A stretch of DNA of 64,000 nucleotides from Paenibacillus odorifer (GTDB lineage Bacteria; Bacillota; Bacilli; Paenibacillales; Paenibacillaceae), in assembly GCF_000758725.1 (NCBI RefSeq), contig NZ_CP009428.1, positions 2,356,001 to 2,420,000 of the forward strand, read 5' to 3'. Under the pieces are notes generated by a model that saw only the letters and a list, made by a program, of their open reading frames with translations, was not told where the DNA came from and did not search any database. Position 1 is the stretch's first letter. Each line of letters begins with the position of its first letter. Shown in pieces: positions 18,431 through 25,924 of the stretch. Made by a program: the position numbers and the translations under genes.

Positions 18431-18529
18431 TTAGTATCCGAATGTACGAGTGATGATAACGAGCAAGATAAACAATACGAGGATCGTGCCTGTAGAAGTC
18501 CAACCGCCGAAGCCAACAGGTGTAGACAT
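18431..18529 (-). CDS. YjcZ-like tiny sporulation-associated membrane peptide (32 aa)
   Basis: The short frame codes MSTPVGFGGWTSTGTILVL..., a Gly-rich head followed by one transmembrane helix and the ending ITRTFGY. This is the architecture of the YjcZ/SscA-type family of tiny proteins abundant in spore-forming Bacilli. The ATG follows AAAGGAGGTTATCTC, an excellent ribosome site. The exact role is unknown; some relatives are spore-assembly peptides. Confidence 0.75.
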   Translation of the reverse strand: MSTPVGFGGWTSTGTILVLFILLVIITRTFGY

Positions 18530-18604
18530 GAGATAACCTCCTTTAGAATGTGGGGATTTTGGTATTTCTTATGGTTACAATCCTAATATATGGACTATAA
18601 AGGC

Positions 18605-18630
18605 TTTACGTATAGACGATAGTCTATAAT
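18605..18630 (+). promoter_or_regulatory. Promoter region with palindromic operator candidate
   Basis: TATAGAC GATA GTCTATA (18611-18628) is a perfect 7-base inverted repeat that includes most of the likely -10 TATAAT (18625-18630). TTTACG lies just upstream, although its 14-base spacer is short for a -35. It lies 86 bases before the YesL-like gene. Confidence 0.4.
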
Positions 18631-18715
18631 TCAGAAAGTTGGGCTATGGAAATGAGGAGGTCAAATGAGGTATAGTTAAGATATGTAGTATGTAAGAGAC
18701 AGAGGAGGAAGGGAA

Positions 18716-19552
18716 TTGGAGTTTAAAGGAGCAATGGGCGGCTTATACCGCGTGACAGAATGGATTTCACGTATCGCAGGCAGTAATATCTTATGGGCAC
18801 TATGTTCCGCCCCGTTTTTGTTTTTTGGTGTTTTAAAGATGATTATGTTAGGGACAGGCGCAGGTGGAGCGAACGAGCAAATTACATTGAACTGGGCAAT
18901 GGGGATTTTAGCGCCCTTTACGGTGTTTCCAGCTTCAGCCGCTTTATTTACCGTAGTGCGTAAATGGGTAATGGGGAATACGGATGTAGGAACTTTTCGT
19001 ACATTTTTTCAGGGGTATAAAGAAAATTATGTAAAAAGTATGCTCGGAGGAGTTATCTATACATTGATGTTCGTTGTTATGTACGTTGATGTAACAGTTT
19101 ACATGACACAAATGCCTAACTTTAGAATTGTTGGTATTTTGATGTTGGTGCTGATGATACTTTTGTCGGTATCCATGTTTAACTTCTTTTCCATTGTGGT
19201 TCATTACCAAATGGGCTTCAAGCAAGTGATGACCAATTCTATATTGCTGACTATAGCACGCCCAATTCGTGTGTTCTCTACATTGATTGCAGCCGCAGTT
19301 CTTGTTTATATCGGTCTTAGATATCCGGCTCTTTATTTCATTTGTATTCCAACGTTGATTGCAATGGCAGCCTTCTTTAACTTCTACGCTACTTATAATA
19401 AGCTACAGCTGCAAGTAGAAAAGAAGAAACTGAAAGAGCAGGAAGAAGCAGAAGCAGCAGCATTGAACAATCGGAATGAATATGACGACGATGACGACGA
19501 TGATGATGACTACGAGGATGAAATTGATGAAAAGGACACCAAACGCATTTAA
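18716..19552 (+). CDS. YesL-like (DUF624) membrane protein with polyaspartate tail
   Basis: 278 aa with about six hydrophobic helices (e.g. ILWALCSAPFLFFGVL near 21, GILMLVLMILLSVSMF near 140, LIAAAVLVYIGL). It fits the DUF624/YesL family, usually found near sugar transporters and of unknown role. The C-terminal 50 residues are a charged helix (VEKKKLKEQEEAEAAA) and then an unusual run of nine Asp (DDDDDDDDD). The TTG at 18716 follows GAGGAGGAAGGGAA. Confidence 0.65.
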   Translation: MEFKGAMGGLYRVTEWISRIAGSNILWALCSAPFLFFGVLKMIMLGTGAGGANEQITLNWAMGILAPFTVFPASAALFTVVRKWVMGNTDVGTFRTFFQGYKENYVKSMLGGVIYTLMFVVMYVDVTVYMTQMPNFRIVGILMLVLMILLSVSMFNFFSIVVHYQMGFKQVMTNSILLTIARPIRVFSTLIAAAVLVYIGLRYPALYFICIPTLIAMAAFFNFYATYNKLQLQVEKKKLKEQEEAEAAALNNRNEYDDDDDDDDDYEDEIDEKDTKRI

Positions 19553-19621
19553 CAAAAAACTGGATTAGCGTTGGATATTTCCAGGTAATTAATTCCTGTG
19601 TAAAAATAAAGCGCATACAGG

Positions 19622-19650
19622 TTTACTTTTTCGTTAAAACGCAATATAAT
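19622..19650 (+). promoter_or_regulatory. Strong promoter of the candidate 6S RNA
   Basis: TTTACT (19622-19627) and TATAAT (19645-19650) with exactly 17 bases between them. Transcription should begin near 19657. Confidence 0.7.
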
Positions 19651-19656
19651 AATAAC

Positions 19657-19903
19657 AAATCCTGCGATGTACGTTACGGTTACTCGTTGTTTTGAACCAA
19701 TGATAATGTCTTGGGAGATCTACACGAAGCGCAGCTGAACCGCCCTGTCTATATGACTTGGGGAATTCAAAAACGTTTTCTGCGATCACCCACCTGCTCT
19801 AGCAGGTTCAGAAGACACTGTAGCCGGACGGCATAAGCGGGTTTTCTCTTGTTTAAGCCAAGGCGCCCTGTTTCCCCTGAATAATGGGAGCGGGCGCTTT
19901 TTT
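19657..19903 (+). ncRNA. ssrS: Candidate 6S RNA (RNA polymerase regulator)
   Basis: This 450-base gap has no credible gene, yet holds a consensus promoter, about 200 transcribed bases and a strong terminator. The transcript can fold into a long broken rod: CGCAG (19767 region) pairs with CTGCG across a large internal bubble, and ACCTGCT/AGCAGGT forms an apical hairpin. That is the open-promoter-like layout of 6S RNAs. Details such as the CCTGCG start and TTTGAACC...GGGAG stretch agree with my recollection of Firmicute 6S sequences. The identity is inference; an unknown structured sRNA is the alternative. Confidence 0.55.
19863..19903 (+). terminator. Terminator of the candidate 6S RNA
   Basis: GCGCCC (19863-19868) pairs with GGGCGC (19892-19897), with an inner CCC/GGG, followed by six T. 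Confidence 0.85.
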
Positions 19904-20006
19904 GTATGTCTGGAATAAAGGGAAAGTGAGTTATACCCTTTTGTTCCTGAGACAAGAGTGTTACACTTAGAATAATGAACTTGGGATTTGTAGAGGGGGA
20001 AGAATT

Positions 20007-20396
20007 TTGTCGTTAAAAAGAACCTTGGTTGGCTTATTCCGCAGTCATGATGGAACAAGCGACCGCGCCAAAGATCCGACATTAAAAACGCGTTATTACA
20101 ATCTAACTAAAGACAAAGCATGGGAAGAAGTTTCATCGACTTTAAAGAAAGTTCCTGGATTTAAGGTGCTTCACGAAGTGGAGTCTGTAGGTGAGATTAC
20201 TCTTGAGAAGAGAACGGCATTTGGCCGTACGCTGGACATTACGGTATCGGTGCTTAATACGACGCCTGTTCGTTGTGGTGTAGATATGTATTCTGCATCT
20301 AGAGGTTCACTTGGTGATCTCGGGGCGAATTACCGTGTGATTCAACGCTTGTATGCATCTTTGGACAAAAAATTAGGAAAATACAAAGCAGACTGA
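20007..20396 (+). CDS. DUF1499-like protein
   Basis: 129 aa, soluble. The C-terminal half (VDMYSASRGSLGDLGANYRVIQRLYASLD) matches the DUF1499 signature in which a Ser-Ala-Ser-Arg stretch is followed by DLG.N; the N-terminal half (WEEVSSTLKKVPGFKVL) is weaker. The function is unknown. The TTG start at 20007 lies behind AGAGGGGGA. Single-gene unit with its own terminator. Confidence 0.55.
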   Translation: MSLKRTLVGLFRSHDGTSDRAKDPTLKTRYYNLTKDKAWEEVSSTLKKVPGFKVLHEVESVGEITLEKRTAFGRTLDITVSVLNTTPVRCGVDMYSASRGSLGDLGANYRVIQRLYASLDKKLGKYKAD

Positions 20397-20497
20397 TTTT
20401 TAGAGGCCCGTCAAACCCTTCTTGCTTAGGGATAGTATGAATGCGTTTACGTAAACGGTGAGCTGCTCAGTGTGTTATCGATAAATCTTTCTATTAC

Positions 20498-20537
20498 AAA
20501 AAAAGCGGGAGAAGGATGGACCTTCTGCCGCTTTTTT
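20498..20537. terminator. Bidirectional terminator
   Basis: AAAAAAAGCGG pairs with CCGCTTTTTT, with AGAAGG/CCTTCT extending inward. It serves the DUF1499-like gene and the convergent tpx gene. Confidence 0.88.
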
Positions 20538-20585
20538 AACAGAGATTATTAAGTATTGTTGTAATAACCGCTACTGATTGGAGAA

Positions 20586-21104
20586 TTAGAGCAGCTTCTT
20601 CACAGCAGCAATAGCATCTTCATAGTTAGGGTGCTCGGTCATTTCACTCAAATATTCAACATATACGATCTTGTCGTTCTTATCCAGAACAAAAATGGAG
20701 CGCATATCTAAGCGGAATTCTTTAATCAGCACACCATAGGCTTGTCCGAATGAGGTTGCTTTGTGATCGGATAGAGTAATAACTCGATCGATGCCAGCAG
20801 CACCGCACCAACGAGCTTGGGCAAACGGCAGGTCCGTGCTTACAGTGAGAATTACCACATCGTCACCAAGCTCTGCGGCTTCACTGTTGAACCGGCGGGT
20901 CTGTGCGTCACATACCCCGGTATCAAGAGAAGGGACAACACTGATCAGCTTGATTTTACCGGCATAATCACTTAGAGACACGTCTTCCAGGAGATTCTTG
21001 CTCAGAACAAAATCGGGTGCAGGATCACCAGTTGTTAGCTTAGGTCCTACGAGAGTGATGGGGTTGCCTTTAAAAGTAGCTACGCCTGTTTTTTCTTGCG
21101 TCAT
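20586..21104 (-). CDS. tpx: Thiol peroxidase (Tpx, atypical 2-Cys peroxiredoxin)
   Basis: 172 aa. It reduces hydrogen peroxide and organic peroxides with thioredoxin. The peroxidatic Cys65 is in [15 protein letters not shown] and the resolving Cys100 in ARWCGAAG, the spacing expected for Tpx. The start follows GAGGAGGAAAACAAGG. A promoter on the minus strand, TTGTGG (21153-21148) and TATAAT (21130-21125) with 17 bases between, is clear. Two TTATAAT half-sites (21126-21132 and 21158-21164) resemble halves of PerR boxes, hinting at peroxide control; that point is weak. Confidence 0.93.
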   Translation of the reverse strand: MTQEKTGVATFKGNPITLVGPKLTTGDPAPDFVLSKNLLEDVSLSDYAGKIKLISVVPSLDTGVCDAQTRRFNSEAAELGDDVVILTVSTDLPFAQARWCGAAGIDRVITLSDHKATSFGQAYGVLIKEFRLDMRSIFVLDKNDKIVYVEYLSEMTEHPNYEDAIAAVKKLL

Positions 21105-21221
21105 ATCCTTGTTTTCCTCCTCGAATTATAATATTGGATTCTTACTGCCACAATAAATTATAATCTTAATAGCAGGAAGATGTCCAACCGGACAAGATAT
21201 ATATGTAAAGGGATGGGTGTT

Positions 21222-21857
21222 ATGATATTTATTCGGTACGAAAATTGGAAAAGTTATGTCCGGTATTATCCGGTAACCTGTCTGCTCATATTGGCCAATG
21301 TGATCATGTTTATCCTGATGGCAGTTAACGGAGGATCAACAAATATTCAAACGCTTGTTGATTTTGGTGCTATAGTTGATGTGAGTCCGTACAAAGAGGA
21401 ACTGTGGCGCTATCTGGCCGCTATTTTTTTACATAATGGGTTTTCCCATCTGTTCTTTAATTGCTTCGCTCTCCTGGTGTTTGCACCGCCTCTGGAGCGA
21501 TTGCTGGGCTGGTGGCGTTATGCGCTGCTCTATCTGGCGGGCGGATTTCTGGCAAATGTGCTTACAATTGCGATTAGTGCTCGCTCAGTAGTAGAGTTTG
21601 GTACGGTCTCGGTTGGTGCTTCTGGAGCAATCTACGCCATTTATGGTGCATTTTTATACATTGCAGTTATTCAACGGGCCATGATGGATGAGGGCTCGCG
21701 TAAAACTTTATATGGATTGTTAATAATCGGGATCATTATGTCGTTTGCTACACCAAATGTGAATTGGGTTGCGCATCTCGGAGGTTTGGTTTCTGGCTTT
21801 TTCGTATATGGGCTAATTATTCGTATATTCAAAAAAAGCCTAAGACAGGGGCGATGA
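21222..21857 (+). CDS. Rhomboid family intramembrane serine protease
   Basis: About 211 aa with six to seven membrane helices. Hallmarks: HNGFSHLFFN near 85-95, GASGAIYAIYG with the catalytic Ser, and NWVAHLGGLVSGF with the catalytic His. Rhomboids cut transmembrane segments within the bilayer. The frame opens at 21180, but the ATG at 21222 (MIFIRYENWK) follows AAAGGGATGGG. A LysR gene starts four bases after the stop. Confidence 0.88.
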   Translation: MIFIRYENWKSYVRYYPVTCLLILANVIMFILMAVNGGSTNIQTLVDFGAIVDVSPYKEELWRYLAAIFLHNGFSHLFFNCFALLVFAPPLERLLGWWRYALLYLAGGFLANVLTIAISARSVVEFGTVSVGASGAIYAIYGAFLYIAVIQRAMMDEGSRKTLYGLLIIGIIMSFATPNVNWVAHLGGLVSGFFVYGLIIRIFKKSLRQGR

Positions 21858-21861
21858 TGGA

Positions 21862-22776
21862 GTGGAGCTAAGACAGCTGCAATATTTTTTAAAGGTAGCT
21901 CAAAAAGAACACGTAACAAGAGCGGCAGAAGAGCTTCATGTAGCGCAGTCTGCGGTAAGCCGTCAGATTCATCAGCTGGAGCAAGAGCTTGGGGTTGATC
22001 TATTCATGCAAAAAGGGCGCAATCTGCAGCTTACGCCTGTTGGACAGCTCTTTTGCAAGAAGGTTGAGAGTATCCTTAAGGAGCTGGAGCATTCGGTAAA
22101 TGAGGTGCATGAATTTCTGGATCCTGAGCGTGGAGAGATTCGGATCGGATTCCCGCATAGTCTTGGTACACATCTCATCCCGACTATCGTTGCAGATTTT
22201 CGTAAATATTATCCTCATGTCAAATTTCGTTTTAAACAAGGATCTTACCCTTCTTTGATAAAAGACGTATTGTCTGGAGAAGTGGACTTAACTTTCATTT
22301 CGCCTTTTCCGGAGAATGATGAGCATGTCTCGGGGGATATTGTAATGACTGAAGAGTTGTTTGCGATTCTTCCTCAGAATCACAGGTTGGCAGGAGAGTC
22401 TGAGATCCGGTTGGAACAGCTGCAAAAAGAGAAGTTTGTTCTATTCAGCCAAGGCTATTCGTTAAGACCTATCGTTTGGCAAGCTTGCTTGCAGGCGGGA
22501 TTTCAACCGCAGATTGCATTTGAAGGCGGAGAGACCGATACCATTCGTGGTTTGGTGGCCGCAGGGATGGGTGTAAGCCTGCTTCCGGAGATGGCGTTCT
22601 ATCAGACGAATCCTCTTCAACCAGCTCAGGTGAGGGTTGTGGAGCCTGCGGTGACGAGAACGGTTGGCTTGATCTACCGTACAGATAGTAAATTGCCGCT
22701 GGTGGCACGTTCCTTTCGGACTTTTTTAATCTCCTACTTTAAAGCTAGACAAAATAATACCCCGGTCGGCTCTTAG
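21862..22776 (+). CDS. LysR-family transcriptional regulator (GltC-like)
   Basis: 304 aa. The N-terminal winged helix (MELRQLQYFLKVAQKEHVTR; HVAQSAVSRQIHQLEQELG) and a type 2 periplasmic-binding-like effector domain (IRIGFPHSLGTHLIPTIVADF; VDLTFISPFPE; GLVAAGMGVSLLPEM) are standard. It resembles the GltC/YwbI subgroup, but its ligand and targets are unknown. The GTG start is four bases after the rhomboid stop, so both are probably one transcript, which is unusual for LysR genes that mostly stand divergent to their target. Confidence 0.85.
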   Translation: MELRQLQYFLKVAQKEHVTRAAEELHVAQSAVSRQIHQLEQELGVDLFMQKGRNLQLTPVGQLFCKKVESILKELEHSVNEVHEFLDPERGEIRIGFPHSLGTHLIPTIVADFRKYYPHVKFRFKQGSYPSLIKDVLSGEVDLTFISPFPENDEHVSGDIVMTEELFAILPQNHRLAGESEIRLEQLQKEKFVLFSQGYSLRPIVWQACLQAGFQPQIAFEGGETDTIRGLVAAGMGVSLLPEMAFYQTNPLQPAQVRVVEPAVTRTVGLIYRTDSKLPLVARSFRTFLISYFKARQNNTPVGS

Positions 22777-22792
22777 CCTTCCGGGGTTTTTG
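22759..22792 (+). terminator. Terminator at the end of the LysR gene
   Basis: ACCCCGG and CCGGGGT pair around a 15-base loop that contains the LysR stop codon; T-run follows. Confidence 0.8.
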
Positions 22793-22812
22793 TTGTTTAG
22801 AGGTATGCGATA

Positions 22813-23484
22813 TTAGTCGCGGTTGCCTAAAAAGACGGTGATTAAGCGAAGCAGTTCAAGCAAGGATACTAGAGCAGCGGCAACATAAGTTAATGCAGCG
22901 GCGTTGAGAACCTTTGCTACTCCGCGTTCTTCTTCGTTACGGATGAAACCTTGTTCTACCATGACCTGACGAGCCCGGTTACTGGCGTTGAATTCTACAG
23001 GCAGGGTTACGAGCTGGAATGCAACAGCAGCTGAGAAGAAAATGATACCCAAGCCTATAAGATTAAAGTAACCGAAGATGAAACCTGCCATCAGCATGAA
23101 AGGCGCGACACCTGATGCGAAATTAACTACCGGGAACATCCGGTGACGAAGTGTCAACATAGGGTAACTTACTTTATGCTGAATCGCGTGGCCTACTTCG
23201 TGACAAGCGACAGAGATTGCAGAGATGGAGCTTTCATAATACACAGGCTCTGATAAGCGTACAACCCTGTGGATGGGGTCATAATGGTCTGAAAGTGTGC
23301 CTCTTACAGGTTCAATCGGAACATCGTGTAAGCCATTGGCGTCGAGCATACGTCTAGCTGCTTCATATCCAGTCAGGCCGTTCGAATTAGCTACCTTCGA
23401 CCATTTGCTGAAGGTTCCTTTAACTCTAAACTGTGCCCACAATGAGAAAAGAAAGGCAATAATTACTAACAGGTACATAAACAT
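22813..23484 (-). CDS. Membrane zinc metallopeptidase, YugP family
   Basis: 223 aa. One N-terminal membrane helix, then a zinc-site helix VACHEVGHAIQHK (HExxH) near 115, and three further helices in the C-terminal half. This is the layout of the YugP neutral zinc metallopeptidases. Substrates are unknown. It reads as a single gene; a MerR gene lies immediately upstream on the same strand. Confidence 0.85.
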   Translation of the reverse strand: MFMYLLVIIAFLFSLWAQFRVKGTFSKWSKVANSNGLTGYEAARRMLDANGLHDVPIEPVRGTLSDHYDPIHRVVRLSEPVYYESSISAISVACHEVGHAIQHKVSYPMLTLRHRMFPVVNFASGVAPFMLMAGFIFGYFNLIGLGIIFFSAAVAFQLVTLPVEFNASNRARQVMVEQGFIRNEEERGVAKVLNAAALTYVAAALVSLLELLRLITVFLGNRD

Positions 23485-23519
23485 AGGTGCATTCCTCCAC
23501 TGTATTGTAAATATGGTAT

Positions 23520-23951
23520 TTACATTGGCGGTCCTTGCGTAAGCAATAGCCGGATCGCTTCCATGCAGGCTAATCCCTGAGGGAGCAGATTTGAAAGTAC
23601 GCGACTGGCCTGTCCTGGCTTCAAACCACTTATAAGAGGTTCAAGGGCTTTTACTTCCCGTTCTAGCCGCTGCATTTGCTGCTCTAACTCGACTAATTTA
23701 TCAGAGACGTCGGTTTCTGGTGTTGCCTCATTCCATTTGCCTAGCATAGATTTGATTTCTTCCAATGAATACTTGTCATGCTTTAATTGAGTAATACGTT
23801 CTAAAGCAGCCAAGGTTTCATGGCTGTATAGCCGATAATTTTTGGTGCTTCTAGATTCCGGGGAGATTAATCCCAGTTTCGTGTAATAATCAATAGTTCG
23901 TTCACTAATGTGAGCAGCCTTAGCTAATTCTCCAATTCGATACAAAATCAT
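23520..23951 (-). CDS. MerR-family transcriptional regulator
   Basis: About 143 aa. The winged helix-turn-helix begins MILYRIGELAKAAHISERTIDYYTKLGLI and continues NYRLYSHETLAALERI; a long dimerisation helix follows (LVELEQQMQRLEREVKALEPL). No Cys-rich metal loop is visible, so a metal sensor is unlikely. The frame stays open to 24008, but the family N-terminus fits the ATG at 23951. It lies 35 bases before yugP and may be cotranscribed with it. Confidence 0.8.
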   Translation of the reverse strand: MILYRIGELAKAAHISERTIDYYTKLGLISPESRSTKNYRLYSHETLAALERITQLKHDKYSLEEIKSMLGKWNEATPETDVSDKLVELEQQMQRLEREVKALEPLISGLKPGQASRVLSNLLPQGLACMEAIRLLLTQGPPM

Positions 23952-24008
23952 ATCCCCATTTAATCTCGCCTCACTAATTGAATACGACTGCCGATAAGTG
24001 GCGGTCAT

Positions 24009-24410
24009 CTTCTAAATTGATGGTTTCTTATGCTATCTGTAATGATAACAAACTGGAAACCATACAGTCAAACGTCATACTTTCATAAAGTATATGCAGC
24101 AAAGAAGGGTTAATTCATGAACGGTGATCTGTAGTTTCTATACAATACACTCAAACTCAAAGGGATATCAAATTTGAAGAATGATTGGGGATGAAAACTA
24201 TAAGTTACCCCAATACATAACATTAAATGTTATGTATTTTGTGATTTTGGTAAAAGATGCGTTCAATAATTAGGTAATATAAATGAGATTGTACACGTAG
24301 TTATTTTAATGAAAATGCAGCTAGAATCAGGCCTTTTGGACCTCTAGTCCATTAGTACTGTGAAAATTTCGTGTGCTCAAATAAAATAAAATAAAAACAT
24401 TCCCAAAATA
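24009..24410. other. Intergenic region upstream of amt with a 27-base palindrome
   Basis: No gene was seen. AATACATAACATT (24212-24224) and AATGTTATGTATT (24226-24238) form a perfect inverted repeat around a single A. It is about 200 bases upstream of the amt promoter and 260 bases upstream of the MerR start. The rest is AT-rich without clear structure. Confidence 0.6.
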
Positions 24411-24413
24411 GTC

Positions 24414-24443
24414 TTGTCAATTTACCTGACTTCTGATTATAAT
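24414..24443 (+). promoter_or_regulatory. amt promoter overlapped by a GlnR/TnrA-like box
   Basis: TTGTCA (24414-24419) and TATAAT (24438-24443) have an 18-base spacer. TGTCA-N7-TGACT at 24415-24431 matches the GlnR/TnrA consensus TGTNA-N7-TNACA except for the last base. Its place over the -35 suggests repression by GlnR when nitrogen is plentiful. Confidence 0.55.
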
Positions 24444-24499
24444 GACATTAAGAGTTTCACGCTTTGTTAGAAAATATAACATTGGGGAGTGGGGTAAAA

Positions 24500-25894
24500 A
24501 TGAAAAAGAAATGGTTGATGATGTTACTGGCCATGATTACACTGATGATTTATCCGGTAAGTGCTTTTGCAGCGGATGGTCCGACGAACGTTGACTTACA
24601 AGTCGGATTGGACACAGCGTTTACCTTCCTGGCATTCATTTTAGTATTCTTTATGCAAGCAGGGTTTGCAATGCTCGAAGCGGGTTCGGTTCGGATGAAG
24701 AATGCAGGGCACGTAGCAGGTAAGACAGTACTTACCCTGGCTATCGCAAGTCTTTGCTTCTGGGCTATCGGCTTTGGACTTGGTTTCGGTAACGGCAATG
24801 GCTTCTTCGGTACTACAGGCTTCTTGTACGGAGGAGATTCAACCGCAGCTTCTTTTGAATCACTTGCATTTTCTGATGTTACTTTAAATGTTAAATTCTT
24901 ATTCCAAATGGCCTTTGCAGCAGTTTCCTTGGCTATCGTATCTGGTGGTATGGCAGAACGTGCGAAGCTAAGTGTGTATATCATTTTCGGAATTTTGTTC
25001 TCCGTCGTAATTTATCCAGTTGTAGCTCACTGGGTATGGGGCGGTGGCTGGTTGGCTGAGCTGGGAATGCAAGATTATGCAGGTTCCACAGTTGTCCATC
25101 TTACAGGTGCAACGGCAGCAGTGGTAGCAACCATATTGCTTAAGCCTCGGCTTGGTAAGTTTAATAAAGAAGGAAAACCAGTGATTATTCCAGGTCATAA
25201 CCAAGTATTTACTGTACTCGGTGTTATTATCCTCTGGTTTGGTTGGTTCGGATTCAATCCAGGTAGTGCTTTGTCCCCAATGGGCGGTTTCTTCGGTCAC
25301 GTAGCCCTAACAACGAACATCGCAGCAGCAGCAGGTGGTTTGGCGGCATTGATTGCTTCTTGGTTGTACTTTGGTAAGTCTGATATTCCAGCAATGCTGA
25401 ATGGTGTTCTGGCTGCATTGGTTGCAATCACAGGAGCGTGTGCTTTCGTTGATCCATGGGCAGCAATCATTATTGGTTTTGTAGCCGGTGCTTTTACATT
25501 CATGACTTCCCAATGGCTGGAACGTGCAGGGCTTGATGATCCAATCTATGCTTTCTCGGTGCATGGTATTGCGGGGATGTGGGGTGCAGTTTCAACGGGT
25601 CTGTTCGCTGTACCTGAGCTTATTACTAAAGGCGGCTTGGTAGGTGAAGCTGGGTTGTTCTACGGTGGCGGTTTCCATCAACTAGGGGTTCAAGTGCTGG
25701 GTGTGGTAGGAACATTTGTTTTCGTAGCCGTTCTTTCTTTCATCATCTTATATGTAATGAAGGTAACTATCGGACTTCGTGTTACAGAAGAAGAAGAATT
25801 GATGGGTCTGGATATCAGTGAGCATGGTACTTACGGATACCCTGAACAAATGAAATTGATCGCAGATTCGGAATCCAAAACCCTTAAACAATAA
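24500..25894 (+). CDS. amt: Ammonium transporter (Amt/NrgA)
   Basis: About 464 aa. A cleavable-looking signal (MKKKWLMMLLAMITLMIYPV..AFA) precedes 11 membrane helices. Family marks are FVLVFFMQAGFAMLEAGSVR-like sequence near 35, the pore-lining DYAGSTVVHLTGA, GWFGFNPGS and VHGIAGMWG with the second pore His. Amt conducts NH4+/NH3 during nitrogen limitation. GGGGAGTGGGG precedes the ATG at 24500. No glnK (PII) gene follows, unlike the usual pairing; a GlnD-like nucleotidyltransferase does. Confidence 0.93.
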   Translation: MKKKWLMMLLAMITLMIYPVSAFAADGPTNVDLQVGLDTAFTFLAFILVFFMQAGFAMLEAGSVRMKNAGHVAGKTVLTLAIASLCFWAIGFGLGFGNGNGFFGTTGFLYGGDSTAASFESLAFSDVTLNVKFLFQMAFAAVSLAIVSGGMAERAKLSVYIIFGILFSVVIYPVVAHWVWGGGWLAELGMQDYAGSTVVHLTGATAAVVATILLKPRLGKFNKEGKPVIIPGHNQVFTVLGVIILWFGWFGFNPGSALSPMGGFFGHVALTTNIAAAAGGLAALIASWLYFGKSDIPAMLNGVLAALVAITGACAFVDPWAAIIIGFVAGAFTFMTSQWLERAGLDDPIYAFSVHGIAGMWGAVSTGLFAVPELITKGGLVGEAGLFYGGGFHQLGVQVLGVVGTFVFVAVLSFIILYVMKVTIGLRVTEEEELMGLDISEHGTYGYPEQMKLIADSESKTLKQ

Positions 25895-25924
25895 TATTTC
25901 ACCTCGGACAGGGAGGCGGACCGT

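Noticed and set aside
19786..20082. 98-aa minus-strand frame within the 6S candidate
   Set aside because: It is antisense to the structured RNA and terminator and overlaps the start of the DUF1499-like gene; no ribosome site.
20444..20457. Catabolite-response element (cre)
   Set aside because: The half-sites are inverted relative to the cre consensus (CGTTTACGTAAACG versus TGTAAACGTTTACA) and the site is between convergent genes.
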